From NCBI GenBank assembly GCA_050246875.1, contig JBFWVF010000004.1:310001-374000 (forward strand): a stretch of 64,000 nucleotides of DNA, written 5' to 3'. The position numbers and the translations under genes were made by a program. The notes below the pieces were generated by a model. The model was not told the origin of the DNA and did no database searches. It saw only the letters and a list, made by a program, of their open reading frames with translations. This stretch comes from SHWB01 sp050246875. Lineage in GTDB: Bacteria; Pseudomonadota; Alphaproteobacteria; UBA6615. Each line of letters starts with the position of its first letter. Position 1 is the first letter of the stretch. Positions 34,701-42,929 of the stretch are shown here, in pieces.

Positions 34701-37494
34701 ACAGTTCGAAATTCGCGACTACGGCGGCCTCGACCGCACCACGGCGACGCTGTACGACGGGCTCGACCGGACGGAATCGGTGACGGCGCCGGAGGGCAAC
34801 AGCGTCGAGTATGCGTATGACGAGGCGCTCAATCCGTGGGCCAGCAACGTCGCCTCCATCACTGCCAACCCGAAGCCGGGCTCGCCGCTGTCGCCGATCG
34901 TGCAGTCCTTCACGTATGATCCGCGCTGGAACCGGGTGGCGACGGCGACCGACCCGCGCGGCACGGTGACCCGCAACACCTATGACCCGGCGACGGGCAA
35001 TCTGCTGGTCACGGTGGCCGATTACGGATCGGGCCGGCTCAACGCCACGAGCCGCTTCACCTACACGGCGCAGGGTCTGGTGCGGTCGGCGACCGACCCC
35101 AATGGCACTGTCACCCGCAACACCTATGACACCTTCGGCAACCTGGTCTCGCAGGTGGCCGACTACGGCACCGGCCGGCTCAACCTCGAATCGCTGTTCG
35201 CCTACGACGCTTTCAGCAATGTCACTGCCCGCACCGATCCGCGCGGCAACACCTCCACCCTGGGCTGGGATGCCGAGCGTCGCCTGCTGCGCGAGACGGC
35301 GCCGCCACCCTTCGATAAAGGCGCGACGCGCATCGAGACGGCCTACGACTACGATGCCGACGGCCGGGTGGTCGAGGTCCGCAGGGCGAACGGAGCCTCG
35401 GCGCAGGTGACGGCGACGAGCTATACGGCGACCGGCAAGGTGGCGACGGTGACGGACCCCAACGGCAACGTCACCCGCAACGCATATGACGCCAACGACC
35501 GTCTCGCCACCGTCACCAACGCGCTGGGGCAGGTGACGCGCTTCGCCTACGACCCGCTCGGCCGCCTGAGTGCCACCTACAACGACGCAGTGCAGGCCCA
35601 ACCGCTGGCGGCGAGCACATACACCGAGAACGGCCTCGCGGCGACCTTCACTGACGCCGCCGGGCACGTGACCGAGTACGAGTACAACGGGCTCGACCGG
35701 CTGGCCGAGCTGACGCTGGCTGCCGGCACCGGCCTCGCCAGCAGCGAGACCTACGCCTACGACGCCGCCGGCAACCGCACCAGCCGCGTCACCCGGGCCG
35801 GCGACACCATCGCCTACGCCTACGACGCGCTCAACCGGCTGACGACGAAGACGCGGCCGTCGCCTGCCCCCGTCGTCACCTACGCCTACGACCTCGCCGG
35901 ACGCATGATCGGCGCGAGCGACACCAGTGCCGCCATCGAGCCGGCGGACTCGCCGCTTGGCGCCACCAATGCCGAATACGGCACCACCTGGACCTACGAT
36001 GCAATCAACCGGCCGCTGGAGACCGTGTGGGACCCGGCACCCGTGCCGGCGGCGCCGTCGGCGGCGAGCGTCACCTTCGGCCACAGCTACGATGCGCTGA
36101 ACCGCCGCATGGAACAGACCGTCACCGATACCGACTGGTGGTACCTGCCGCCGTCCTCGACCAGCACGACGGCTTACGAAGCGAACGAACTCGACCAGTA
36201 CACAGAGATCGGCGCGGCGACGCCCGACTACGACGACAACGGCAACCTCACCGACGACGGCACCTTCACCTACACCTACGACGCCGAGAACCGCCTGACG
36301 GAGATCGCGGACGGCGGCGGCACGGTGGCCGAATACGCCTACGACGCGCGCGGGCGGCGGAAAAGCATGACCGTCGGGTCAGACATCGTCATCTATGTCA
36401 CCGACGCCGAGGATCGCGTGGTGCTGGAGTACGACGGCACCACCGGCGATCTGCAGCGCTGGACGGTGCACGGGCCCGGCCTCGACGACACGCTGGCGGT
36501 GACGGACCTCGACGCCGGCACGCGCGAGACCCTCGTCCCCGACATCCAGGGCTCGACCGTCGCCACCCTGGCCTCTGCCACCGGCGCGCTGACAAAGCTC
36601 GGCTATCTGCCCTTTGGCGAGAACCCGACGCTGACCGCCGGCGGCACCCGCTACACCGGCCGCCTGCTCGACGCCGAAACCGCCGGCAGCGCCGCGCAAC
36701 CGAGCGGGCTCTACTATTACCGCGCAAGGATGTACTCCCCGACGCTCGGCCGCTTCCTCCAGCCGGACCCGATCGGTCTCGCCGGAGGGCCGAACCTCTA
36801 TGCGTATGTCGGGAACGATCCGGTCAATCTGGTCGATCCGTCGGGTACCTGGATCGAAACCGCCTGGGACGTCATGAACATCGCCCTCGGCGCGGCATCG
36901 CTCGCCGACAATGTTCGCACCGGCAATTGGACGATGGCGGCGATCGACGTCGCAGGATTGACCTACGATGTCGTGGCGACCGCGGTACCCTTCCTTCCGG
37001 CCGGGGCGAGTACCGGCCTCGCGGCGCTGCGGGCCGGCAACACGGTCGCAACCTCAGTAAGCATCGCGTCCGACGCGGTGACCGTCGCGAACGTCGCGCA
37101 TCGGGTCACGAGCGCGGCACCGACGCTCGCACAAGCCGGTGCACAGGGTACCCGCTACCACTCGGAAGTCGGGAGGCTTCTCGATGCCGGCGGCGGCTTG
37201 AGTGCCCGTGCACATAATGCCTTCTCCGGTGCCAATCGGGCTGCAGGTGGTCCCGATATTCCCTGGCCAGGTTCGGGAGTTTGGATGGATCTCACGACAT
37301 CAGGGCAATGGGCGAGGCACGAGCGACGGTATAACGTTGAATTTGGTAAAGGCATTCCACTCTTTTACACGCGCGGCGGCGGCCTTTCCGGCGGACGCTG
37401 GAGAAGCGGGGCCGGGTTCGGTCTGACAGTCCTCGATCCGTTCGGCGGCTCGATATCGGGCGACGGCACATCGGCCGGCGGCGAGGGGAAATAG
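31705..37494 (+). CDS. Secreted RHS-repeat polymorphic toxin with restriction-endonuclease-like C-terminus
   Basis: 1929 residues. There is a signal peptide (about 1-34, ending ACAQS). Residues about 50-200 are transglutaminase-like (GNGNDFDQAALLVALLRQ, HVWV, LDPSYK), but the canonical Cys position is not Cys. From about 680 an RHS shell follows with many YD repeats. The RHS core (GLYYYRARMYSPTLGRFLQ, then PDPIGLAGGPNLYAYVGN) ends at about 1713. The C-terminal 216 residues differ in composition; PDIPWPGSGVWMDLTTSGQW and RYNVEFGKGIPLFY (about 1845-1895) resemble PD-(D/E)xK-type RHS nuclease tips. The likely immunity gene begins 3 bases downstream. No type VI genes are present, so Sec export is the visible route. 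Confidence 0.88.
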   Translation: MARRSRVRPLARLLFLLASGVTAFLATPMPACAQSPTLVPQQTIAAPPSIAELARALKYDAYLIYEYVYTNIEYSPYFGVKKGALGTLLDGNGNDFDQAALLVALLRQSGYTANFVYGNIRLNQSQTNAWLGTDSTNACLGRDMLGAGGIPRVLTTSDGSCTGTFTHIDISHVWVTATGGSLGGTTYVLDPSYKAYTTSVAGIDLETAMDYSRATFVSNATSGATITSDSVQNLNRANIHGDLTAHASSLVEYIRSNMPAATTQDVIGGRYIQPLTQPYSFPTSLSYQKPGDSPETWTGDIPDTYRTTLRVQVGGVDQTWFTDEIYGHRLTVVYDSSARPVLYLDGVSQGTGSVGATTISYTATFPYCWYIGSGSVAGCASGYTNVFPRSSTVQAVNGYTYFIVNGWGDTGRGMVEFHRKQLQQNIAAGGSSGSEPVLGQTLAMIGYSWLAQVATQERIVGRFTDTSSFYHCWLGIVGQVNGTFIDMPGGFQGSAVLTYDPSGDRTKSAFVAGAGQNSALEWGTIDQSLSRSSVSAISTVKLLDIANNQSPGTNLKFYDATSANWSSIQSLLSNYQTADINRIASRISNGYRVILPEKGNVTEDAWTGAGYISLRFDTIWTIGHSISSNLKGGYATKQTNPSQVVPDVLLVTPIELTIDYSSLPKSPEPVDLLGGAYLYDHDDISVGSGGFPYGLAFGRHYTSAARYQDGPLGLGWTHDFAMSAGINSDGFRGLGKDSPIDAAAAIAAIYIARDLLSDTSFPLDRMMIATLVQRWFMDRLINNTVNVNLARETRQFLRLADGSYNPPLASSDRLSLDNGQYTMTRKDGSTLAFDGNGNIARQTFPAGVTVSYGYDTSTPPRLASVSNNLGRSLALCYDGNGKLASVAVGSCGSPQRSVSYDYDDDDNLKSFTNAAGETTTFAYTTSGGAATPGLLTQIFYPAAPSTAFVTNTYDTLGRVARQANATGAAWDYFFAGYRSEEVDALGVRHVLYFNPRGRTQFEIRDYGGLDRTTATLYDGLDRTESVTAPEGNSVEYAYDEALNPWASNVASITANPKPGSPLSPIVQSFTYDPRWNRVATATDPRGTVTRNTYDPATGNLLVTVADYGSGRLNATSRFTYTAQGLVRSATDPNGTVTRNTYDTFGNLVSQVADYGTGRLNLESLFAYDAFSNVTARTDPRGNTSTLGWDAERRLLRETAPPPFDKGATRIETAYDYDADGRVVEVRRANGASAQVTATSYTATGKVATVTDPNGNVTRNAYDANDRLATVTNALGQVTRFAYDPLGRLSATYNDAVQAQPLAASTYTENGLAATFTDAAGHVTEYEYNGLDRLAELTLAAGTGLASSETYAYDAAGNRTSRVTRAGDTIAYAYDALNRLTTKTRPSPAPVVTYAYDLAGRMIGASDTSAAIEPADSPLGATNAEYGTTWTYDAINRPLETVWDPAPVPAAPSAASVTFGHSYDALNRRMEQTVTDTDWWYLPPSSTSTTAYEANELDQYTEIGAATPDYDDNGNLTDDGTFTYTYDAENRLTEIADGGGTVAEYAYDARGRRKSMTVGSDIVIYVTDAEDRVVLEYDGTTGDLQRWTVHGPGLDDTLAVTDLDAGTRETLVPDIQGSTVATLASATGALTKLGYLPFGENPTLTAGGTRYTGRLLDAETAGSAAQPSGLYYYRARMYSPTLGRFLQPDPIGLAGGPNLYAYVGNDPVNLVDPSGTWIETAWDVMNIALGAASLADNVRTGNWTMAAIDVAGLTYDVVATAVPFLPAGASTGLAALRAGNTVATSVSIASDAVTVANVAHRVTSAAPTLAQAGAQGTRYHSEVGRLLDAGGGLSARAHNAFSGANRAAGGPDIPWPGSGVWMDLTTSGQWARHERRYNVEFGKGIPLFYTRGGGLSGGRWRSGAGFGLTVLDPFGGSISGDGTSAGGEGK

Positions 37495-37497
37495 TCG

Positions 37498-37995
37498 ATG
37501 CCCGAAGAAACGCTCGCCTTCATCGTGGCCGGTCCGCATCCGACCCACAAGCATCCGCTGCGGCTTGAAGACATTGAGAACCTCGCCAGGTCGCGCGACG
37601 ATGTGGCGCTGCGTTTAGTCGGGAACCGATCAGGAACTCCTTCCAGCACATTCGTATTCGATCCGACCGGGAAAATTCGAGGCTCGCTGCTATTTTTCGA
37701 TGGCCGGCTTCAGACGAAGAACCCCGATGAAGCGACCATTGTATGGATGATCGAACTGGCCCGGGCACTCGACGCACGTGTGATCGACAACATGCGACGG
37801 ACATATCGAACGCCGACGGAGAAATACATTCATCCCGACGATATCGAGCGCCGAAAGCAGGTCGCGCGAGAGCTGAAGCGAGTGCGCAACAAGTGGCTGC
37901 CGGATGGCGTCACCGTCATGAAATGGGCGCTTGTCGGATTTTTTATCCTGCTTGGAGTAGCTGCATATTTTGTCGCTTCACTCATTACGTCCTGA
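37498..37995 (+). CDS. Probable immunity protein for the RHS toxin, with C-terminal membrane segment
   Basis: 165 residues, starting 3 bases after the RHS stop. The soluble part (about 1-140) contains GNRSGTPSSTFVFDPTGKIR and a helical WMIELARALDARVIDNMRR. Residues about 143-162 form one transmembrane helix (WALVGFFILLGVAAYFVAS). Position directly behind a polymorphic toxin tip is the normal site for an immunity gene. I recognise no immunity family, and a membrane anchor is unusual for immunity to a nuclease. Confidence 0.6.
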   Translation: MPEETLAFIVAGPHPTHKHPLRLEDIENLARSRDDVALRLVGNRSGTPSSTFVFDPTGKIRGSLLFFDGRLQTKNPDEATIVWMIELARALDARVIDNMRRTYRTPTEKYIHPDDIERRKQVARELKRVRNKWLPDGVTVMKWALVGFFILLGVAAYFVASLITS

Positions 37996-37999
37996 CAGG

Positions 38000-38443
38000 C
38001 CCGCCGTCTCGCCATTGGGCGCCACCAACGCCGAATACGGCACCACCTGGGCCTACGATGCCGTCAACCGGCCGCTGGATATCGTGTGGGATCCGGCACC
38101 CGTGCCGGCGGCACCCTCGGCGGCGAGCGTCACCTTCGGCCACGCCTACGACGCGCTGAACCGCCGCACGGAGCAGACCGTCACCGACACCGACTGGTGG
38201 TACCTGCCGCCGGGCTCCGCCGGCGCCACGGCCTATACCGTCAACGCGCTCGATCGATACACGGATGTCGGTGGCACGACGCCGGACTACGACAACAACG
38301 GCAACCTCGCCGGCGACGGTACCTTCACCTACAGCTACGACGCCGAGAACCGCCGCACGGAGATCGCGGACGGGGGCGGCACGGTGGCGGAGTACACCTA
38401 CGACGCGCGCGGGCGGCGGAAAAGCATGACCATCGGGTCAGAC
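38000..38443 (+). pseudogene. Displaced RHS fragment (duplicate of 35941-36383)
   Basis: About 444 bases closely matching the RHS gene at 35941-36383 (residues about 1413-1560), including YGTTWAYDAVNRP, VTDTDWWYLPP, the YDNNGNLAGDGTFTYSYDAEN repeat zone and the GRRKSM stretch. It has no start of its own, overlaps nothing useful upstream, and breaks off at the GTCAGAC of both copies, 20 bases before the middle tRNA-Phe fragment. It looks like an orphan RHS piece left by recombination between RHS copies or at the element end. Confidence 0.8.
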
Positions 38444-38463
38444 CTTAACCCATTGAAAATAAA

Positions 38464-38508
38464 TGGTGCCCGGGGGCGGATTTGAACCACCGACACGCGG
38501 ATTTTCAG
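38464..38508 (-). repeat. Middle attachment site: 45-base 3' fragment of tRNA-Phe
   Basis: Identical over 45 bases to the 3' part of the intact gene at 51030-51074, including the TTCAAAT T-loop. The match also stops at the anticodon loop. About 15 bases to its left (ATTGAAA...TAAA) resemble those left of the intact gene. It marks the junction between two accreted elements. Confidence 0.85.
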
Positions 38509-38568
38509 TTTTCACCGCTGCATTGTCGGTGAAAACCGTGCTGCACCGAAATGGCCGTGAATCGACGA

Positions 38569-39160
38569 TTAGAGACCGGAAGCGGTAACATGGCTTTCCG
38601 CACAGCACCCGATCCAATACGGAACATTCCGGGCACGATTACACAGACTTTGCACGTGGCAGCGGCGACAGGCGCGAAGCTCTGCTGGGCTCAGGGCTGC
38701 TTCGGACGGGCCGAACAGGCCGGGCGCGCCACCCGGCTCACGGAGGGAGAAGCGCGTGCCGCCGATCCGTACCGGCGTCCCGTCCTCGCAGTTGACGCCG
38801 GCCAGCAAAGCGCCTGGATCGGCCGTGGCGCCCGGCGTTGGAAGGGCGGCCGCCTCATCAGCGCCCGCACGTTGCCTCAGGCCCTCTCCGGGCGCCACTT
38901 CGACCTCCACGTGATCGAGCGCGCACTGTCGTAGCTGGCCGTCCTCATGCTCGCGGATCGTCAGGATGATCGGGCGGGGGCGGCCGTCAAGGTTGGCTGC
39001 TGCCACGAACCGATGCGTTGCCGGGATGGTGCGCCGCCCCCTCGTACCGGCGTGCGTCTCGCAGCGCACCGCCGCGCGGATCAGGGCGGGCAGTTTCCAC
39101 ACCAGCGCGCTACGGGCGAGCGAACCGTCGCCAGTCAGCGTCTTGCGGATGCCCTGCCGA
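38569..39160 (-). pseudogene. Fragment of a large mobile-element protein (possible LPD3-like domain)
   Basis: Open frame on the minus strand that enters by fusion from the integrase relic and has no plausible start. LPALIRAAVRCETHAG followed by HRFVAAANLDGRPRPIILTI and LDHVEVE resembles the large polyvalent-protein-associated nuclease-like domains (LPD3) of phage and conjugative elements. The rest is Pro/Ala/Gly-rich. Probably the tail of a much larger, now deleted gene; the domain call is tentative. Confidence 0.35.
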
Positions 39161-39493
39161 CAACCTTCTCGGACAGGTTTAGGTATTCGATGTCCGGTAG
39201 GTGGATGCGCGACTTGTAGCCGGGCTGACACGCGAGCCAGCCGAAGAAACGCTTCGGCGCATGCAAAGTCGACTGGCTCGTGGCCGCGCTCAGCCCTTCC
39301 GCGGCGAGATGCTTCTTGAATCCGATGGCACAGGCTGAATTGAACGTGCCGAAGTCCGCGAAGCCGGTCCAGGACTCGAATCGGTGGATGGCCTTCTCGA
39401 TGCCGCGGACCGTCGTCTCGGCATTCGGTCTGCCTCCTTCAGGAAGCGAACGTGGTCACGCTTCACGCACTCATTACGGGCGTTGAATGTCAT
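39135..39493 (-). pseudogene. Frameshifted tyrosine integrase, N-terminal core-binding part
   Basis: From the ATG at 39493 the frame reads KRDHVRFLKEADR, then a shift near 39424 is needed to continue as VRGIEKAIHRFESWTGFADF, CAIGFKKHLAAEGLSAATSQ and KRFFGWLACQPGYKSRI before a stop at 39135. This matches the SAM-like DNA-binding domain of phage-type tyrosine recombinases. The catalytic domain is absent. It lies about 630 bases from the middle attachment fragment, the expected place for the integrase of the second element. Confidence 0.65.
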
Positions 39494-39574
39494 CGTGCGA
39501 AGTCTCCCTGATGAAGGCACAGCCGACGAGGCCAGCGGGGCTCCCTGTCAGAAACGCTGCTGGAGTCGTAGCCG

Positions 39575-40261
39575 CTAGACGGGCAGCTCGAACCGGGCGG
39601 TGCGCCGGAAGGGCGCGCCCGGCGCGTCCTCGACGAAAAGGTCGATCGCCTCCACGCGCCAGGGCGCTGCGAGGGCGGCGGAGAAATGGGCGCGCGCCGC
39701 CTGCAAGAGCAGCGTCCGCTCGTCGCCCTCGACGCGGTCGGTCAGCGTCATGTGGAAGCGCCACAACTCCATTACCCAAGGATAGCCCCAGCACTCGAAC
39801 AGCGCACGCTCGCGGGCGCTCAGCCGGCCACCGTCGCGGCGCGCGCGTTCGGCCGAGTCCGGCGGCGCGCGCAGATGGTCGAGTTCGGTGACGCAGACGG
39901 CGGCGAGCGCCTGCAGTGCCGGAGCGTCCCGAACGGGACGCAGGGCGATGAAGCCATCCAACGTGCCAACCGCGAGGCCCGCCAGCGGCACCGGCGCGAG
40001 GCCTGCTGCGACGCGCGCCATGGCGCACTCAAGGTCGGCCTCGCCGGCGCCCGCGGCAAGCATGAAGGGCGGCTTCAGCGTGGCGTGGAAGCCGTAGCGG
40101 CGCGGTGCGTCGGTGAGCGCCGCGAAGCGTGCCGGTGCCACGCCGGCTATAAAGGGTTGCGGGACGTAAGCGCCGGTGGCGGCATCGCGGCCGAGCCAGT
40201 GCGCGCCGGCCTGCCACAGGGGCGAGCCGGCCGGCGGCGCGAAGTAGATGGCGTAGCGCAT
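39575..40261 (-). CDS. DUF1045 phosphonate-metabolism protein (2H phosphoesterase fold)
   Basis: 228 residues. Two HxT motifs of the 2H phosphoesterase superfamily are visible: HAT at residue 59 (in YGFHATLKPPF) and HMT at residue 170 (in RFHMTL). DUF1045 proteins are found in C-P lyase operons lacking phnP. As 2H enzymes cut cyclic phosphates, this one may open the 5-phosphoribosyl 1,2-cyclic phosphate made by C-P lyase; this is inference. It follows phnM by 15 bases at the end of the phnG-M transcript. Confidence 0.85.
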   Translation of the reverse strand: MRYAIYFAPPAGSPLWQAGAHWLGRDAATGAYVPQPFIAGVAPARFAALTDAPRRYGFHATLKPPFMLAAGAGEADLECAMARVAAGLAPVPLAGLAVGTLDGFIALRPVRDAPALQALAAVCVTELDHLRAPPDSAERARRDGGRLSARERALFECWGYPWVMELWRFHMTLTDRVEGDERTLLLQAARAHFSAALAAPWRVEAIDLFVEDAPGAPFRRTARFELPV

Positions 40262-40276
40262 GGTGCCAGCACCGCT

Positions 40277-41419
40277 TCAAACGACGCGACGGCCCTCGCG
40301 CCACACCGCACGAACCACCGGAATGCCATCGACCACCCGCACGCGTACGAGGTCAGCGCGCAGCCCGGGGGCGATGCGACCGCGTTCCGCGAGACCGACC
40401 ATGCGGGCGACGTTGTCCGACACCATGGCGATTGCGGCCGGCAGGCCGATGGCTTCGCGCCCGCCAAGCAGCAGCGCGGCGTGCAGCAGGCTCGCCGGCA
40501 CGTAGTCGGAGGACAGGCCGTCGAGAAGGCCCTCGTCGGCAAGCTCGCCGGCCGCGATGTTGCCGGAGTGCGAGCCGCCGCGCACGACGTTGGGCGCCCC
40601 GGCGATAACCGCCATGCCGCTGGCGCGGGCATGGCGCGCCGCCTCCCGCGTCGTCGGAAACTCCGAGATGGTGATGCCGTCGGCGACCGCGTCGTCGACA
40701 TGGCCGGTCGTAGTGTCGTCGTGGCTGGCCACCGGAACGCAGCGGGTGCGGGCGAGATCGAGCGCGGCGCGGCGGTTGGGCAACGCGTGGCGCGCCTGCA
40801 GATCCTGCCGCTCGGCGACGTAGGCGGCGAGCTTCTCGTCCGACCATGACTCGCTGCGGTGGTACTGCAGCATCTTCGTCAGGTTGCTCCACTGGCGCTG
40901 GCCCGGCGTGTGGTCCATCACCGAGATGAGGCCGAGCCGTGGATTGCCAGTCCAGTTCGACAGCATGTCCTGCATGTCCGGGTCGGAAACCTCGCAGCGC
41001 AGGTGCAGGCGGTGGTCGGCGCGGCAGAGGCCGGCATCGCTCGCTGCGCCGACAGCGGCGATGGCGTCGTCGAGCAGCTGCCGGCGCCCGCTCTTGTCGT
41101 GGTACTCGCCGACGGAGATTGCATCATAGACGGTGGTGATGCCGGCGGCGGCGATTTGCGCGTCATGCGCCAGCACGGCCGCGACGGGCGCCGGCCACAG
41201 CACGCCGGGGCGCGGCATCATATGCCGTTCGAGATGGTCGGTGTGCATCTCGATCAGGCCCGGCAGCAGCAGATCTCCGTCGCAGTCCTCGGCGCTGGCA
41301 AGCCGGCCGCCGCCGCTGTCGATCGCGACGATGTGCCCGTCGTCGATGAGCACCGAGCCCTCGACGACCTCGTCACGCAGCACGAGCCGCGCATTGGAGA
41401 TGGCCAGCTGTCCGTTCAT
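40277..41419 (-). CDS. phnM: Alpha-D-ribose 1-methylphosphonate 5-triphosphate diphosphatase
   Basis: 380 residues from the ATG at 41419, overlapping the phnL stop by 4 bases. Amidohydrolase-superfamily marks: LLPGLIEMHTDHLERH (about residues 52-67, metal His and Asp), LISVMDHTPGQRQW (about 165-178) and VASHDDTTTGHV (about 240-251). It removes pyrophosphate from the ribose triphosphate phosphonate before PhnJ acts. Full length, no missing metal ligands seen. Confidence 0.93.
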   Translation of the reverse strand: MNGQLAISNARLVLRDEVVEGSVLIDDGHIVAIDSGGGRLASAEDCDGDLLLPGLIEMHTDHLERHMMPRPGVLWPAPVAAVLAHDAQIAAAGITTVYDAISVGEYHDKSGRRQLLDDAIAAVGAASDAGLCRADHRLHLRCEVSDPDMQDMLSNWTGNPRLGLISVMDHTPGQRQWSNLTKMLQYHRSESWSDEKLAAYVAERQDLQARHALPNRRAALDLARTRCVPVASHDDTTTGHVDDAVADGITISEFPTTREAARHARASGMAVIAGAPNVVRGGSHSGNIAAGELADEGLLDGLSSDYVPASLLHAALLLGGREAIGLPAAIAMVSDNVARMVGLAERGRIAPGLRADLVRVRVVDGIPVVRAVWREGRRVV

Positions 41420-42141
41420 GCCGCAACTCCACTGGCGCCCGACGCGCCCACAGGAAAAAGACGATCGGCCACGGTGGTCCGCACGGTCTCGTCGTGAAAG
41501 ATACCGACGATGGCGGCGCCGGACGCCCGCGCCTCGACGATCAGGGCCATGACCTCGTCGCGGTTGGCGACGTCGAGCGAAGCCGTCGGCTCGTCGAGCA
41601 GCAGGACCGGCCAGCCGGCGGCGAAGCCACGCGCCACGTTCACGCGCTGCTGCTCGCCGCCGGAGAAGGTCGCCGGCGGGAGATCCCACAGCGCCTCGGG
41701 AATGTGCAGGCGCCGGAGCAGGGTCGCGGCACGGCGGCGCGCGGCGGCGGCGCTGTCGCCGCGGTCGAGCAGCGGCGCCGCCACGACGTCGATCGCCGGC
41801 ACCCGCGGGATGGCGCGGAGGAACTGGCTGACATGGCCGATCGTCTCGCGCCGCACGGCGCGCAGCGTCAGCGGGTCGGCGACGGCGAGGTCAACCATGC
41901 GGCCGCCGTGGCGGACGCGGACGGCGCCGGCGGTCGGGCGGTAGTTGGCGCAGAGCAGGCGCATCAGCGTCGACTTGCCGGCCCCCGACGGGCCGTCGAG
42001 GGCGACGCACTCGCCGGCGCGTACGCAGAAGTCGACGCCGGCGAGCACCTGCAGGCGCACGCCTCCGCGGTTGTGCAGCACGAAGGTCTTGGCCAGCCTC
42101 TCGACGGCGATCATCGTTTCGCCCTGACGCTTGCCGGCCAT
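41416..42141 (-). CDS. phnL: Phosphonate C-P lyase system ABC-type ATPase PhnL
   Basis: 241 residues from the ATG at 42141 (a second ATG 27 bases later is possible). Walker A GPSGAGKST, signature FSGGEQQRVNVARG and Walker B PVLLLDEPTASLD are present. The HVSQFLRAIPRVPAIDVV segment is typical of PhnL. It starts 2 bases after the phnK stop. PhnL is thought to associate with the PhnGHIJK core rather than with a transporter. Confidence 0.92.
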   Translation of the reverse strand: MAGKRQGETMIAVERLAKTFVLHNRGGVRLQVLAGVDFCVRAGECVALDGPSGAGKSTLMRLLCANYRPTAGAVRVRHGGRMVDLAVADPLTLRAVRRETIGHVSQFLRAIPRVPAIDVVAAPLLDRGDSAAAARRRAATLLRRLHIPEALWDLPPATFSGGEQQRVNVARGFAAGWPVLLLDEPTASLDVANRDEVMALIVEARASGAAIVGIFHDETVRTTVADRLFPVGASGASGVAA

Positions 42142-42143
42142 GG

Positions 42144-42929
42144 CTACACCTGCAGCACGGAGGAGACGAGGAGCTGGGTATGGGCGTGGTGGGGATCGTC
42201 CAGCACCTGGTCGGCGAGGCCGCTTTCGACCACGGCGCCGCGATGCATCACCATCACGCGGTCGGCGAGCAGGCGGACGACGCCGAGATCGTGGGTAACG
42301 ACGACGGCGGCGAGGTCGAGCTCGCGCACCAGCCGGCGCAGGAGATCGAGCAGCCGCGCCTGCACCGAGACGTCGAGCCCGCCGGTCGGCTCGTCCATGA
42401 ACAGCAGGCGCGGGCCGCCGACGAGGTTGCGGGCGATCTGCAGGCGCTGCTGCATGCCGCCCGAGAAGGTCGACGGCCTGTCGTCGATGCGCGCGAGATC
42501 GAGCTCGACGCGCGCCATCCACTGTGCCGCCTCGGCGCGCACGCGCCCGTAGTGGCGGGCGCCGGTCATCATCGGCCGCTCGGCGATGTTGCCGCCGGCG
42601 CTGATGCCGAGGCGCAGGCCGTCGCGCGGGTTCTGCCGCACGATGCCCCAGGCCTCGCGGGCGAGGCGGCGGCGCTCGGCCTCCGGCAGGGCGTGGATGT
42701 CGACCGGCGTGCCGCCGGCCGGCAGGTAGGCGACGGTGCCGCTGGTCGGCGCCAGCTCGCCGGCGAGGCAGCGCAACAGTGTCGTCTTGCCCGAGCCCGA
42801 TTCGCCGACGATGCCGACGACCTCGCCCGGCCAGACGTCGAGGTCGACGTCGCGGCAGGCGACGACGGGGCCGAAGCGGCGGCCGACGCCGCGCGCCGTC
42901 AGCAACGGCGAGGGCAGCTCAGCGTCCAT
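42144..42929 (-). CDS. phnK: Phosphonate C-P lyase system ABC-type ATPase PhnK
   Basis: 261 residues. Walker A GESGSGKTT, the long PhnK-type insert with AWGIVRQNPRDGLRLGIS, signature FSGGMQQRLQIARN and Walker B LLFMDEPTGGLD. It overlaps the end of phnJ by 11 bases. PhnK docks on PhnJ in the C-P lyase core complex. Confidence 0.93.
   Translation of the reverse strand: MDAELPSPLLTARGVGRRFGPVVACRDVDLDVWPGEVVGIVGESGSGKTTLLRCLAGELAPTSGTVAYLPAGGTPVDIHALPEAERRRLAREAWGIVRQNPRDGLRLGISAGGNIAERPMMTGARHYGRVRAEAAQWMARVELDLARIDDRPSTFSGGMQQRLQIARNLVGGPRLLFMDEPTGGLDVSVQARLLDLLRRLVRELDLAAVVVTHDLGVVRLLADRVMVMHRGAVVESGLADQVLDDPHHAHTQLLVSSVLQV

Noticed and set aside
29801..37494. An intact prophage, because of tail-fibre-like and repeat proteins
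   Set aside because: No capsid, terminase, portal or other tail genes are present. The large protein is an RHS protein with a signal peptide.
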